Shown: positions 33,270 to 41,361, numbered from the stretch's first letter. The stretch is 52,986 nucleotides of DNA from GWF sp031972135 (GCA_031972135.1 DALYFH010000002.1:1-52986); one strand, 5' to 3'. The notes: generated by a model from the sequence alone, not told the origin. Translations and numbers: made by a program.

Positions 33270-33764
33270 ATGGATACAGACCAGAGCTCTCGTCATACGC
33301 TCAGGTTATCTAGTCATGACTATACATCCGAGGGAATGTATTTTGTTACATTCTGTGCATATGAACAAACCAAACTATTTGGTCGAATTGTTAAGGATAA
33401 GGCGTTTCTCTCCCCATTGGGTCGAATAATTGATAAATATTTACTATCGATGCAAAGCCATTATGAAGGGCTATCTGTAGATGAGTACGTCGTCATGCCT
33501 AATCACGTTCATGTAATCATTATAATCGGGCGGACACAGGGGTCCGCCCCTACACTCGGCACAATAATTAAACGTCTAAAATCATTTGTCGTACATGATT
33601 ACGCAAATGGTATAAATGATTACGGATGGAAGCCATATAAAGAAAAAATATGGCAACGAAATTATTACGAACACATAGTGCGTGATGACAAAGATTTGGA
33701 GAGAATCAGATTATATATCCGCAACAATCCAGCCAATTGGTCCAAAGATAAATTAAATAAATAA
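33270..33764 (+). CDS. REP-associated tyrosine transposase (RAYT, Y1/HUH family)
   Basis: A 164-residue single-strand HUH transposase of the IS200/IS605 superfamily, probably acting on the REP palindromes next to it. YFVTFCAYEQTKLFG, the metal-binding HUH motif in MPNHVHVIIII and the catalytic Tyr region IWQRNYYEHIVRDDKDLERI with IRNNP are intact. Directly after the HUH motif, codons 87-94 are made by a complete REP element in reverse orientation, which keeps the frame. The start is ATG 33270; the in-frame extension to 33252 would overlap the promoter. A stand-alone domesticated transposase rather than a mobile IS is likely. Confidence 0.93.
   Translation: MDTDQSSRHTLRLSSHDYTSEGMYFVTFCAYEQTKLFGRIVKDKAFLSPLGRIIDKYLLSMQSHYEGLSVDEYVVMPNHVHVIIIIGRTQGSAPTLGTIIKRLKSFVVHDYANGINDYGWKPYKEKIWQRNYYEHIVRDDKDLERIRLYIRNNPANWSKDKLNK
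33527..33553 (-). repeat. REP element inside the RAYT coding sequence
   Basis: On the minus strand: GTAG, then G-rich arm GGGCGGAC, spacer, GTCCGCCC. Arms are perfect (33528-33535 and 33542-33549). It is 27 bases, nine codons long, so it is frame-neutral. It encodes the GRTQGSAPT segment. Confidence 0.85.
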
Positions 33765-33769
33765 TTTCC

Positions 33770-33796
33770 GTAGGGGCTGACCCCCGTGTCAGCCCG
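33770..33796 (+). repeat. REP element with compensatory arm changes
   Basis: GTAG at the 5' end, then arms GGGCTGAC (33774-33781) and GTCAGCCC (33788-33795). Relative to the other copies one arm base changed and its partner changed too, so pairing is kept. Confidence 0.85.
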
Positions 33797-33813
33797 TGCG
33801 ATTCATTGCGATT

Positions 33814-33834
33814 GCGGACCCCCGTGTCCTCCCG
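33814..33834 (+). repeat. Degenerate REP half of a pair
   Basis: GCGGAC, CCCCGT, GTCCTCCC without the 5' GTAG; follows the preceding REP in the same order as at 33888-33951, forming a two-palindrome unit. Confidence 0.7.
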
Positions 33835-33887
33835 TGATATATTTCGACATGGTTGACATTCGGGTGTGTTTTGGGTCATTATGATCT

Positions 33888-33914
33888 GTAGGGGCGGACC
33901 CCCGTGTCCGCCCG
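33888..33914 (+). repeat. REP element
   Basis: GTAG, then GGGCGGAC (33892-33899), spacer CCCCGT, GTCCGCCC (33906-33913). Perfect 8-base arms. Confidence 0.88.
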
Positions 33915-33930
33915 TGTGATCCATGCGATT

Positions 33931-33951
33931 GCGGACCCCCGTGTCCGCCCG
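33931..33951 (+). repeat. Second palindrome of the REP pair
   Basis: GCGGAC (33931-33936), CCCCGT, GTCCGC (33943-33948) and CCG; lacks GTAG. With 33888-33914 it repeats the 33770-33834 pair, including the shared GCGATT just before it. Confidence 0.8.
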
Positions 33952-33975
33952 AGCGATAGATTAGTTATTAACAAA

Positions 33976-33998
33976 TAATATATTTCTGCCCAAAGGAG
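33976..33998 (+). promoter_or_regulatory. Possible -10 and Shine-Dalgarno of recA
   Basis: TAATAT (33976-33981) could be the -10; no good -35 was found. AAAGGAG (33992-33998) lies 5 bases before the recA ATG and fixes that start. No SOS box was recognised. Confidence 0.4.
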
Positions 33999-34003
33999 TA
34001 ATT

Positions 34004-35050
34004 ATGGCCAAAGCCACGAGTGTAAGTGATAACCCAAAAACAAGTTTGCAGTCAGAGAAACTTCAGGCTATTAAAGTAGCTATGGAGCAGATCGACAAGC
34101 AGTTTGGAGCTGGCTCCATCATGAAGCTAGGCACCTCACACCACATGGATATCGAGAGTATCCCTACCTCAGCCATGGCGCTAGATTTGGCTCTAGGTAT
34201 CGGTGGATTTCCTCGTGGACGTATCACCNNNNNNNNNNATGGCCCAGAAGCTTCAGGCAAAACCACAGTCTGTCTCCATGTTATTGCAGAAGCACAAAAG
34301 AAGGGTGGCACTGCCGCCTTTATCGATGCCGAGCACGCACTAGACCCAGCACGCGCCAAATCCCTGGGTGTTAACCTGGACGAACTCCTAATCTCCCAGC
34401 CAGACACAGGTGAGCAAGCTCTAGAGATTGCCGAGACCCTAATCAGGTCCGGTGCAGTAGACGTCATCGTGGTTGACTCAGTCGCCGCCCTAGTCCCCAA
34501 GGCAGAGATCGAAGGTGAGATGGGGGACGCTGTCATGGGAATGCAGGCACGTCTTATGAGTCAGGCGCTGCGTAAGCTAACTGGTGCAATCAGCAAGAGT
34601 AATGCCGTTATGATCTTTACCAATCAGCTCAGGATGAAGATCGGTGTCATGTTTGGCAACCCCGAAACAACCGCAGGTGGCCAGGCACTCAAGTTTTATG
34701 CCTCAGTAAGAATAGACATGCGCAAGATCGGCAACATCACCGAAGGTGAGGTTATTATCGGGAGTCGTCATAGGGCTAAGATCGTCAAAAACAAAGTCTC
34801 CCCACCTTTCAAAGTGGCCGAGTTTGATATGACTGCAACAGGTATTAGCCGCTCAGGCGGAGTCCTAGATGTCGCCGTCGAACAAGGCATAATCGAAAAG
34901 TCAGGTAGCTTTTTCAAATACAAAGGTGAGATGCTAGCACAAGGTAGAGAGGCCACCAAAGCCGCTCTCGAAGAAAAGTCAGATCTCATGAAAAAGATTG
35001 AAAAAGAAATCTGGGACAAAATCAAAACTACTAATGCCGCAGATAACTAA
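34004..35050 (+). CDS. recA: RecA recombinase, interrupted by a run of N
   Basis: The DNA strand-exchange ATPase, normal length (about 347 residues). Walker A is GPEASGKTT, preceded by the conserved FPRGRIT; ten N (34229-34238) replace the codons before Y-G-P-E. The family reads (V/T)-E-I-Y-G here, so about seven bases are missing rather than ten. Further motifs: VVDSVAALVPKAEIEGEMGD, MSQALRKL, FTNQLRMKIGVMFG and the TTAGGQALKFYASVR loop. Overlaps recX by 17 bases. Confidence 0.97.
   Translation: MAKATSVSDNPKTSLQSEKLQAIKVAMEQIDKQFGAGSIMKLGTSHHMDIESIPTSAMALDLALGIGGFPRGRITXXXXGPEASGKTTVCLHVIAEAQKKGGTAAFIDAEHALDPARAKSLGVNLDELLISQPDTGEQALEIAETLIRSGAVDVIVVDSVAALVPKAEIEGEMGDAVMGMQARLMSQALRKLTGAISKSNAVMIFTNQLRMKIGVMFGNPETTAGGQALKFYASVRIDMRKIGNITEGEVIIGSRHRAKIVKNKVSPPFKVAEFDMTATGISRSGGVLDVAVEQGIIEKSGSFFKYKGEMLAQGREATKAALEEKSDLMKKIEKEIWDKIKTTNAADN
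34229..34238. other. Run of ten N inside recA
   Basis: The flanks encode R-I-T before and Y-G-P-E after (the AT of TAT survives). Conservation of RecA requires two residues plus one base here, about seven bases, so the N count is probably one codon too long. Confidence 0.7.
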
Positions 35051-35633
35051 ACTGGTAGCAGGCAAAAAAAATCCTAACAGAGTTAACCTCTACTTGGACG
35101 ATGTCTTTGCCTTTGCACTTTCGCTAGACGAAGTGGTCAAAAATGGTCTCAAAAAAGGGTTAGAGCTAAATGCTGATCAAGTTCAAGCACTTAAAAAGAC
35201 TGACGATCTAAGCTGGGCTTATGCCAAAATCCTCAACTTTCTTTCATTCAGGCCACGTACCGAGTTTGAGGTACGTTCGAGGCTGAAAAAATACGATGTA
35301 ACTGAGGTTGCGAGTGTTGATTGGATCATTGCCAAATTAATAGATAAAGGGTATCTAAGTGACCTCGCTTTTGCCAAGTGGTTTGTCGAGAGTCGTATGG
35401 GTAATAGGCCACGCTCCAAACAGCACTTATCCGCCGAGCTCCGTGCCAAGGGGGTCGATGTGAGCGTGATCAACCAGGCTCTAGTTGGCATCGACGAAAC
35501 AGGTCCTCTAGAAGCATTAATCGCCAAAAAATCGGCACTTTCTCGTGATAAATTACTAGGATTTCTCCTTCGTCGTGGGTTTAAGTACTCGGTAGTCCAG
35601 GCCAAACTGGACGAGATGGGGATAAAAGGGTAG
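35034..35633 (+). CDS. recX: Regulatory protein RecX
   Basis: A 199-residue helical-repeat protein that modulates RecA filaments. RPRTEFEVRSRLKKYDV, LIDKGYLSDLAFAKWFVESR and LLGFLLRRGFKYSVVQAKLDE match the family tandem three-helix repeats. ATG 35034 lies inside the last recA codons, so recA-recX are translationally coupled. An upstream in-frame start at 34998 is deeper within recA and less likely. Confidence 0.94.
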   Translation: MPQITKLVAGKKNPNRVNLYLDDVFAFALSLDEVVKNGLKKGLELNADQVQALKKTDDLSWAYAKILNFLSFRPRTEFEVRSRLKKYDVTEVASVDWIIAKLIDKGYLSDLAFAKWFVESRMGNRPRSKQHLSAELRAKGVDVSVINQALVGIDETGPLEALIAKKSALSRDKLLGFLLRRGFKYSVVQAKLDEMGIKG

Positions 35634-35636
35634 AAT
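35631..35636 (+). promoter_or_regulatory. -10 box of the rny transcript
   Basis: TAGAAT overlapping the recX stop; TGGACG at 35608-35613 is a weak -35 with a 17-base spacer. The predicted start near 35643 coincides with the 5' arm of the long-range stem in the leader. Confidence 0.5.
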
Positions 35637-35643
35637 GTTGTCT

Positions 35644-35753
35644 ACCATTAGAAAACACGCAAATTATTTATGTGCAACAGTAGCGTCACTTCAGCCTAAT
35701 CAAATAATAACCCAGTTAGGGTTACATTTTCGGCTCGCGTATTTTTCTAAGGT
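35644..35753 (+). ncRNA. Candidate structured leader RNA upstream of rny
   Basis: The outer arms pair over long distance: ACC, TTAGAAAA and CGC (35644-35660) with GCG, TTTTCTAA and GGT (35737-35753), with small internal mismatches. Inside, TAACCC-AGTTA-GGGTTA (35708-35724) forms a perfect hairpin, and AGCC can pair with GGCT around it. Shine-Dalgarno AGAGGA is at 35770. No known riboswitch family was recognised; it may be an autoregulatory leader. Confidence 0.5.
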
Positions 35754-35783
35754 AATTATAGGTAGTTTAGAGGATTTTTGTAT

Positions 35784-37322
35784 ATGAGCTTACTCTTAAA
35801 ATCATTATTAAATACGTTCAAAAAGAACAAAACAGCAACCAAGGTGGCAACACCTAAGGTTGAGGTCAAAAAAGAAGAAAAGAAAACAGAAAAAGTAGTC
35901 GCAGCAGTAGAGAACAAAGCTGTTACTCTTCAAGCTGAGACTACCGCAAAAGAGATTATCAATTTTGCGCGCGAAGAAGCCGAGAAGATCAGAGCTAGTG
36001 CCAAAGCCGAGATGGACGAACTCAAGCGCTCTCTCAAAGGCATCGAAGACAAGTTAAAGTCAGATGAGGCAAATCTTCGCCAAAAAAGCGACAGTCTAGC
36101 TCGCACTGAGAGCGATCTCGCCGCCAAAAATAAGGCTGTCGAAGATCTCAAAATCCAGATCGAAGAGCTCAAGAAAAAACAGGTCGAAAAACTAGAAAAG
36201 ATTAGTAGTCTAACTCGTGACAAAGCCAAAGAAATTCTCCTTGAAGCAGTCGACAAAAAACTAACTCGCGAGATCGCCGAGCGGATCAGAGAAGCAGAGG
36301 CAAAGGTTAGAGAAGAAGCGGAGCAAAAAGCTCAGGAGATCTTAGTCGACACTATCTATCACGGTGCTACCGATTACGTTGCCGAATACACTATTAGCAC
36401 AGTCAAGATCCCTGACGACGATGTAAAAGGTCGTATCATCGGCAAAGATGGTCGTAATATTCGGACATTCGAAAAAGTCACAGGTATCGACATCGATATG
36501 GATGAGACACCTGGAGTCATACGTCTCTCGAGTTACGACTCAGTTCGCCGTGAGATCGCTCGTGTTGCCCTAGAGCGTCTTATCAAAGACGGTCGCATCC
36601 AGCCTACTCGTATCGAAGAGTATGTAAGCAAAGCCAAAAGAGACATCGAGAAGATCATGTTCGAAGAGGGTAAAAGACTCTGCCATGCAGTCGGTGCCTT
36701 TAATGTCCCTCACGAGCTAATGGGTATCTTGGGTCGCTTTAAGTACCGTACCAGTTACGGTCAGAACATGCTTAGTCACACCCTCGAAGAGACTAAGATG
36801 GGTATGAACTTAGCCTCAGAACTCAAAGCTAACGTCGACATCGTCCGTCTCGGCTGTCTCTTCCATGATATCGGTAAGATCGTAACCGACGAAGAGGGTA
36901 GTCACGTCGACCTAGGCGTCAAGCTGTTGCAGAAATACAACATGCCAAAACCTGTTGTTGATGCTGTCGCTCAGCACCACGAAGACACCGAGTTTACAAG
37001 CAAAGAATCAATTATCGTCTACATTGCCGATGCGATCTCTGGTGCTAGACCTGGTGCTCGCTACGATAATATCGAGGAGTACACAACGAGACTTAGGAGT
37101 ATCGAAGATATAGCTATGAGCAAACCTGGAGTCTATGAAGCCTATGCCATCAGCGCCGGTCGCGAAGTCAGAGTCATGGTAGACCCAGGCAAAGCAACCG
37201 ACGACGAGGCAGTACGCTTAGCTAGTGACATTAGAGACGAGATCAAAGCCAAACTGACCTATCCAGGAACAGTTACGGTGACAGTGATCCGCGAGCTCCG
37301 TGCCCAACAGGTTGCAAAATAA
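35784..37322 (+). CDS. rny: Ribonuclease Y
   Basis: A 512-residue endoribonuclease that initiates mRNA decay. After a short basic N-terminus comes a long coiled coil (about residues 50-200), the KH domain (RIIGKDGRNIRTFEKVTG, from about 216) and the HD domain (GCLFHDIGK, about 357-365). Unlike classical RNase Y, no 18-20-residue hydrophobic anchor is visible; the N-terminus is SLLLKSLLNTFKKNK, at most a short amphipathic helix. ATG 35784 is chosen over TTG 35778 because of the AGAGGA spacing. Confidence 0.96.
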   Translation: MSLLLKSLLNTFKKNKTATKVATPKVEVKKEEKKTEKVVAAVENKAVTLQAETTAKEIINFAREEAEKIRASAKAEMDELKRSLKGIEDKLKSDEANLRQKSDSLARTESDLAAKNKAVEDLKIQIEELKKKQVEKLEKISSLTRDKAKEILLEAVDKKLTREIAERIREAEAKVREEAEQKAQEILVDTIYHGATDYVAEYTISTVKIPDDDVKGRIIGKDGRNIRTFEKVTGIDIDMDETPGVIRLSSYDSVRREIARVALERLIKDGRIQPTRIEEYVSKAKRDIEKIMFEEGKRLCHAVGAFNVPHELMGILGRFKYRTSYGQNMLSHTLEETKMGMNLASELKANVDIVRLGCLFHDIGKIVTDEEGSHVDLGVKLLQKYNMPKPVVDAVAQHHEDTEFTSKESIIVYIADAISGARPGARYDNIEEYTTRLRSIEDIAMSKPGVYEAYAISAGREVRVMVDPGKATDDEAVRLASDIRDEIKAKLTYPGTVTVTVIRELRAQQVAK

Positions 37323-37332
37323 TACATTAACT

Positions 37333-37359
37333 GTAGGGGCGGACCTCCGTGTCCTCCCG
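37333..37359 (+). repeat. REP element between rny and hup
   Basis: Begins GTAG and has arms GGGCGGAC and GTCCTCCC (one mismatch), the same family as those beside the RAYT gene 3.5 kb upstream. Confidence 0.8.
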
Positions 37360-37387
37360 AATTATTCGTTATATAAAAAAGGAAAAA

Positions 37388-37663
37388 ATGAAGAAATCAG
37401 ACTTCTACGACATCGTCGCCAAAAATGCCCACATGACCAAAAAAACTGCCAAGGATGCAATCGACAGTTTCTTAAGCGAAGTAGTTAAGACACTCAAAAA
37501 AGGCGACAAAGTCGTCCTCTCTGGTGTTGGCACACTCTCAGTTGGTAAGGTTGGACCCAAGGATGTAGTTCCATTTGGTAATAGCGATAAGAGAGTGACA
37601 GTTAAATCTCACCACGTCGTCAACTTCAAAGTTGCCAAGCCACTAAAAAAGGTAATCTGGTAA
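37388..37663 (+). CDS. hup: HU-family DNA-binding protein
   Basis: A 91-residue nucleoid protein that bends DNA as a dimer. KKSDFYDIVAKNAHMTKKTA forms the N-terminal helices and GDKVVLSGVGTLSVGKVG the beta arm base. The usual GRNPxTG arm is replaced by GPKDVVPFGNSDKRVTVKSH, a diverged arm lacking the canonical intercalating Pro-in-NP. A GGAAAA stretch is the only upstream site. Confidence 0.88.
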   Translation: MKKSDFYDIVAKNAHMTKKTAKDAIDSFLSEVVKTLKKGDKVVLSGVGTLSVGKVGPKDVVPFGNSDKRVTVKSHHVVNFKVAKPLKKVIW

Positions 37664-37672
37664 CATAAAACT

Positions 37673-38596
37673 ATGTCCGTGATTACAGTTGATCATCTAA
37701 CTAAGTCATATCAAACTCAAAAAAAACGTGAAGGACTAGCTGGATCACTCAAAGATCTTGTCTCTCCTATCTACGAAAGCAAGGTAGCAGTTGGGGGTAT
37801 TAGTTTTTCAATCGAGCCAGGAGAACTAGTTGGTTTTATCGGTCCCAACGGTGCTGGCAAAACCACAACTCTAAAAACCTTATCTGGCCTCCTCTATCCA
37901 ACTAGTGGAAAAGTTAGGGTTCTCGGTCAAGATCCCTGGGATCGCAAGGACTCTTTTCTGAGATCTATTAGTTTGGTCATGGGTCAAAAAAACCAGCTCT
38001 GGTGGGACTTGCCCGCTAGCGAAAGTTTTTCTCTTAACCGCGATATTTACAACATTCCCGAGAATCTGTATAAGAAAAACCTAAATAATCTTGTTGAGAT
38101 GCTTGATCTAAAAGACGTATTAGATGTTCAGGTTCGCAAACTTTCACTCGGTCAGCGCATGAAAGCCGAGTTAGTGGCCGCCCTCCTTCATGATCCCAAA
38201 GTACTATTTCTTGACGAGCCAACCATTGGCTTAGACGTCACCATGCAGTCACAGGTTCGCCAGTTTATCAAGTCATATAACCAAACGCATGATGGTGCCA
38301 TTATGTTGACCAGTCACTACATGGCCGATGTGGTTGAGCTGTGTAAACGAGTGATTGTTATTAGCGAGGGCACCATTCTTTACGATGGCGCTTTATCAGG
38401 GGTAATAGCCAAGTTTAGTAGCCACAAAATTGTTGAAGTAATACTCGAGGATGGTACCACCAAGACCTACAAAGTCCCAAGAGGAAAAATAGCCGAGAGG
38501 ACCTCAAAAATTCTCAAAGACTTACCAGTCGTTGATATCAATATCAAAGAAGTCGCGATCGAAGATATTATTCGACAGGTCTTCGCCAAAAAATGA
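37673..38596 (+). CDS. ABC-2 type exporter, ATP-binding subunit
   Basis: A 307-residue ATPase. Walker A GPNGAGKTT, signature LSLGQRM and Walker B VLFLDEPTIGLD are present, followed by the C-terminal domain typical of the COG4586 group. It is the first of three overlapping genes with two permeases of the COG4587 and COG3694 type. In other bacteria such sets export unknown, perhaps polysaccharide- or lipid-related, substrates. Confidence 0.93.
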   Translation: MSVITVDHLTKSYQTQKKREGLAGSLKDLVSPIYESKVAVGGISFSIEPGELVGFIGPNGAGKTTTLKTLSGLLYPTSGKVRVLGQDPWDRKDSFLRSISLVMGQKNQLWWDLPASESFSLNRDIYNIPENLYKKNLNNLVEMLDLKDVLDVQVRKLSLGQRMKAELVAALLHDPKVLFLDEPTIGLDVTMQSQVRQFIKSYNQTHDGAIMLTSHYMADVVELCKRVIVISEGTILYDGALSGVIAKFSSHKIVEVILEDGTTKTYKVPRGKIAERTSKILKDLPVVDINIKEVAIEDIIRQVFAKK

Positions 38597-39378
38597 AAAA
38601 ATATCTCTCGATTTTTTCCATAACTCTTCAGGAATATTTTGTCTATCGCCTCAACATGTTTATGTGGCGTGTTAGACAAATCTTTGTTTTCTTGCTCCCT
38701 TACTTTCTATGGCGTGCTGTTTTGGGTGGCGGCGGGGATATTTATGGTTATGACTTTGGCAGTATCATGACCTACTTATTTGGTACAACCATCCTCAGAT
38801 CCCTCGTCATGGGCAGTCGGACAGTCGACCTTGGGTGGATGATCAATAGTGGCATGTTAACGATTCCTCTCATGCGCCCTCTTAATATGTTTGCATTTTT
38901 GCTCTCACGCGACGCGGCGGATAAGTTATTTAACTTGAGTTTCATGTTTATTGAGATTCCACTCATTCTCTTGGTCTTACGCCCACCAGTATTTTTGCAA
39001 GGCGATCCTTATACGCTCATGATCACAGTCGCTTCAATTATCTTTGCGATTTTGATCTACTTCTTCATCAACATTATCTTTGGCTCTCTTGGATTCTGGA
39101 CTCGAGATGTCTGGGCTCCACGCTTTCTACTCATGGTTATTCTTGAGTTTGCAACAGGCGCCATGTTCCCACTCGACATGCTCTCCGGTCTTTGGCAGAG
39201 CGTTCTCTTGTGGACACCTTTCCCTTACCTACTGTTTGTGCCTCTCCGGATCTATCTTGGTAGTAGTGAGACCATGATCTATCTTATCGGGCAATTCGTC
39301 TGGGTGATTTTACTCTACTTCATTTCTCGCTATATCTGGAATCGTGGTTTACTGCGCTATGAGGCAGAGGGGAGATAG
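38593..39378 (+). CDS. ABC-2 family permease, first subunit
   Basis: A 261-residue protein with about six membrane helices, starting KKYLSIFSITLQEYFVYRLN. It overlaps the ATPase gene by 4 bases and ends 3 bases before the second permease. The DUF990/ABC-2_6-like topology fits a channel partner of the neighbouring ATPase. Substrate unknown. Confidence 0.85.
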   Translation: MKKYLSIFSITLQEYFVYRLNMFMWRVRQIFVFLLPYFLWRAVLGGGGDIYGYDFGSIMTYLFGTTILRSLVMGSRTVDLGWMINSGMLTIPLMRPLNMFAFLLSRDAADKLFNLSFMFIEIPLILLVLRPPVFLQGDPYTLMITVASIIFAILIYFFINIIFGSLGFWTRDVWAPRFLLMVILEFATGAMFPLDMLSGLWQSVLLWTPFPYLLFVPLRIYLGSSETMIYLIGQFVWVILLYFISRYIWNRGLLRYEAEGR

Positions 39379-39381
39379 GCT

Positions 39382-40182
39382 ATGCTAAAAAAACTAAAAC
39401 CCTACTTCAAGGTCTGGCTCAAGCTAACTACCCAGCAGTTTCAAAGTCAAATTAGCAATGCTCGTGGGGCAGCTCTACTTTTTATTGCAGGCAAGCTATT
39501 TCGACTCAGTACAGCGTTTCTCCTTGTCTATTTGGTCGTTGGTCGTGCCAAACTAATTAGTGGCTATAACCTCGAACAAGCGATTCTAATCCTGTCGCTC
39601 TTTAATTTCTTCTCCACACTCACTCAGCTATTTATGCGTGGTATCTATATGTTCCGCCAAAAGGTAGTCGATGGTACTTTTGATTTTTATCTCCTCAACC
39701 CTCTCTCAGAGCTCTTCTACAGTCTCTTCAGTTTTACCGATCCGATGGATCTCCTACTTATCATTCCGTATGGTGGGATCGTAGTCTGGGCATGGCTCGG
39801 GGCTGGCTACGCGCTCACTCTCCCGCTCGTTACTGCACTCGTTGTCGCTCTAATTATTGCTTTTGTCATGGCCATTTCTTGGCATATCTTTATGCTTGGG
39901 ATTGGTATCAGATATCTAGAAGTAGATAACACTATCATGCTATATCGGGATCTAGAACGACTCGCTGCCATGCCAGTCTCGATGTACGGCAAGTGGGGGG
40001 CAGGGGTGCTGACCTATCTCTTCCCCTTTGGGTTAATGGCCACAGTTCCGGCCAACATTATCTTTAATCTCTACAACCCAGCATTACTCATTGGATTTGC
40101 GCTGATCGCACTTGTCCAGTTCAAACTCTCATTAATCTATTGGAAAAAATCACTTCTGACTTACAGTTCCGCTTCTAGCTAA
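39382..40182 (+). CDS. ABC-2 family permease, second subunit
   Basis: A 266-residue protein with about six membrane helices and a basic cytoplasmic start (KKLKPYFKVWLKLTTQQFQSQ), paired with the previous permease. Its last 33 bases overlap the 3' end of the convergent MFS gene. Confidence 0.85.
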   Translation: MLKKLKPYFKVWLKLTTQQFQSQISNARGAALLFIAGKLFRLSTAFLLVYLVVGRAKLISGYNLEQAILILSLFNFFSTLTQLFMRGIYMFRQKVVDGTFDFYLLNPLSELFYSLFSFTDPMDLLLIIPYGGIVVWAWLGAGYALTLPLVTALVVALIIAFVMAISWHIFMLGIGIRYLEVDNTIMLYRDLERLAAMPVSMYGKWGAGVLTYLFPFGLMATVPANIIFNLYNPALLIGFALIALVQFKLSLIYWKKSLLTYSSASS

Positions 40183-41351
40183 CCATAGAACTATTCCAAT
40201 CGTAAAAAATAATAATCCCTGTGTAATCAAAGTAGTATTCATTGACCCATACTGGACAGTGACTCCCCAGATCCATAGTAGAGTAGTTGCAGCTACGCTC
40301 GATAACAAGTTTACAAACGACATCGCTGTAGCCCTGACACTGCTATCTAGTTCATCATGAATCAATTCTTCGCTCGAGCTCGAAGCTATCTCTAGTCCTA
40401 GCAAGATTACAACTATCGCGATAATGACACCAGTTGGCTGGAGCAGCATAGACGCTAGAGTCCACGAAAGTGCAATCAACCCTGTCCAATAGAGGGTATT
40501 CTGATATGCATCAGTAAACATTAGTTTGGCTCCCATGGTATTGATCACTGTCTTTGCACCATACAATATCGCCATCACAGTGCCGGCTATACCGAGGCTA
40601 AATCCTAGGCTTTCAAATATGGCTGGGTAATACCACTTCATATTCACTGCCGTTCCCTCANNNNNNNNNNCCGCCGCAAAAGCTAAGGCTAATACGATCA
40701 AGTATCTTGATTTCATTATCACTTTAACCGCAACCTTAATATGTCTAAAATAGTTACTTTCCTGGATTTGTTGTGCTGTTTTGGAAGATTCTGGTTCTAC
40801 CATAAATGACACTGCAATTGCAGCCAGTAACTGTAGTGGGAGTGGGAGTACTAGCGCTAGTGTATAAGTCCACTTTGACCCATCCATCCACCAATCAACA
40901 TACACACTGTCGCTCCAGCCATCACTACCGCTGCACTCATTGTTTTGATTTTCTTATATTCATTAGTTCTATTGAGGTCAACCAAGGTATCATACAAGAG
41001 TGAACTGTCAGCGCCAGAAACTAGTGCTTTGCCAATTGCTCTGGTCGAAAAAATTATTAAGGCTGCGATGTAAGAGTCTGTCCATGGCAGTAGAGCTAGA
41101 GGTAGCGAAGTGATCGCTATCCCGAGACCTACCGAGAACTTGCGCGAGATCTTATCAGCGACTACGCCGGTTGGGATTTCAAGAAAAATTAATAAAAACT
41201 CTTGCAGTCCCAATAGTATTGTCGTCTCAGTGACACTAAATCCTTTAATCGCAGTTAGGTAGTAATACAAAATAGGTAGCCAAAAATAGGGTAGTGTGAG
41301 AGCTCTCAAGATATAGAAAAGTGTGATATTGCGTTCTAGATTCTTTTTCAT
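40150..41351 (-). pseudogene. MFS transporter gene with a frameshift and an assembly gap
   Basis: The intact reading would be a protein of about 400 residues with 12 membrane helices, resembling multidrug-type MFS permeases. The N-terminal half (start ATG 41351, KKNLERNITLFYILRALTL) has the helix 2-3 loop PTGVVADKISRKF and runs to LIGGWM at about 40885, where it shifts frame and stops at 40857. The C-terminal half continues in another frame as WMDGSKWTYTLALVLP and contains ten N at 40661-40670. The shift lies in a GATG-type tandem repeat. It may be a real pseudogene, slippage, or an assembly error. Confidence 0.8.
40661..40670. other. Run of ten N inside the MFS gene
   Basis: On the minus strand the flanks encode LALAFAA before and EGTAVNM after. 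No overlap between the flanks is evident, so the true length cannot be judged from the sequence. Confidence 0.9.
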
Positions 41352-41361
41352 ACAAAAGGAT

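Noticed and set aside
33770..33951. Short repeats that could be read as a CRISPR array
   Set aside because: The units are palindromes with GTAG and no regular unique spacers, and they sit beside a RAYT gene. They are REP elements.
33765..34003. A hidden small gene or attachment site in the 239-base interval before recA
   Set aside because: It is filled by REP units and the recA upstream region; no ORF with a ribosome-binding site was found.
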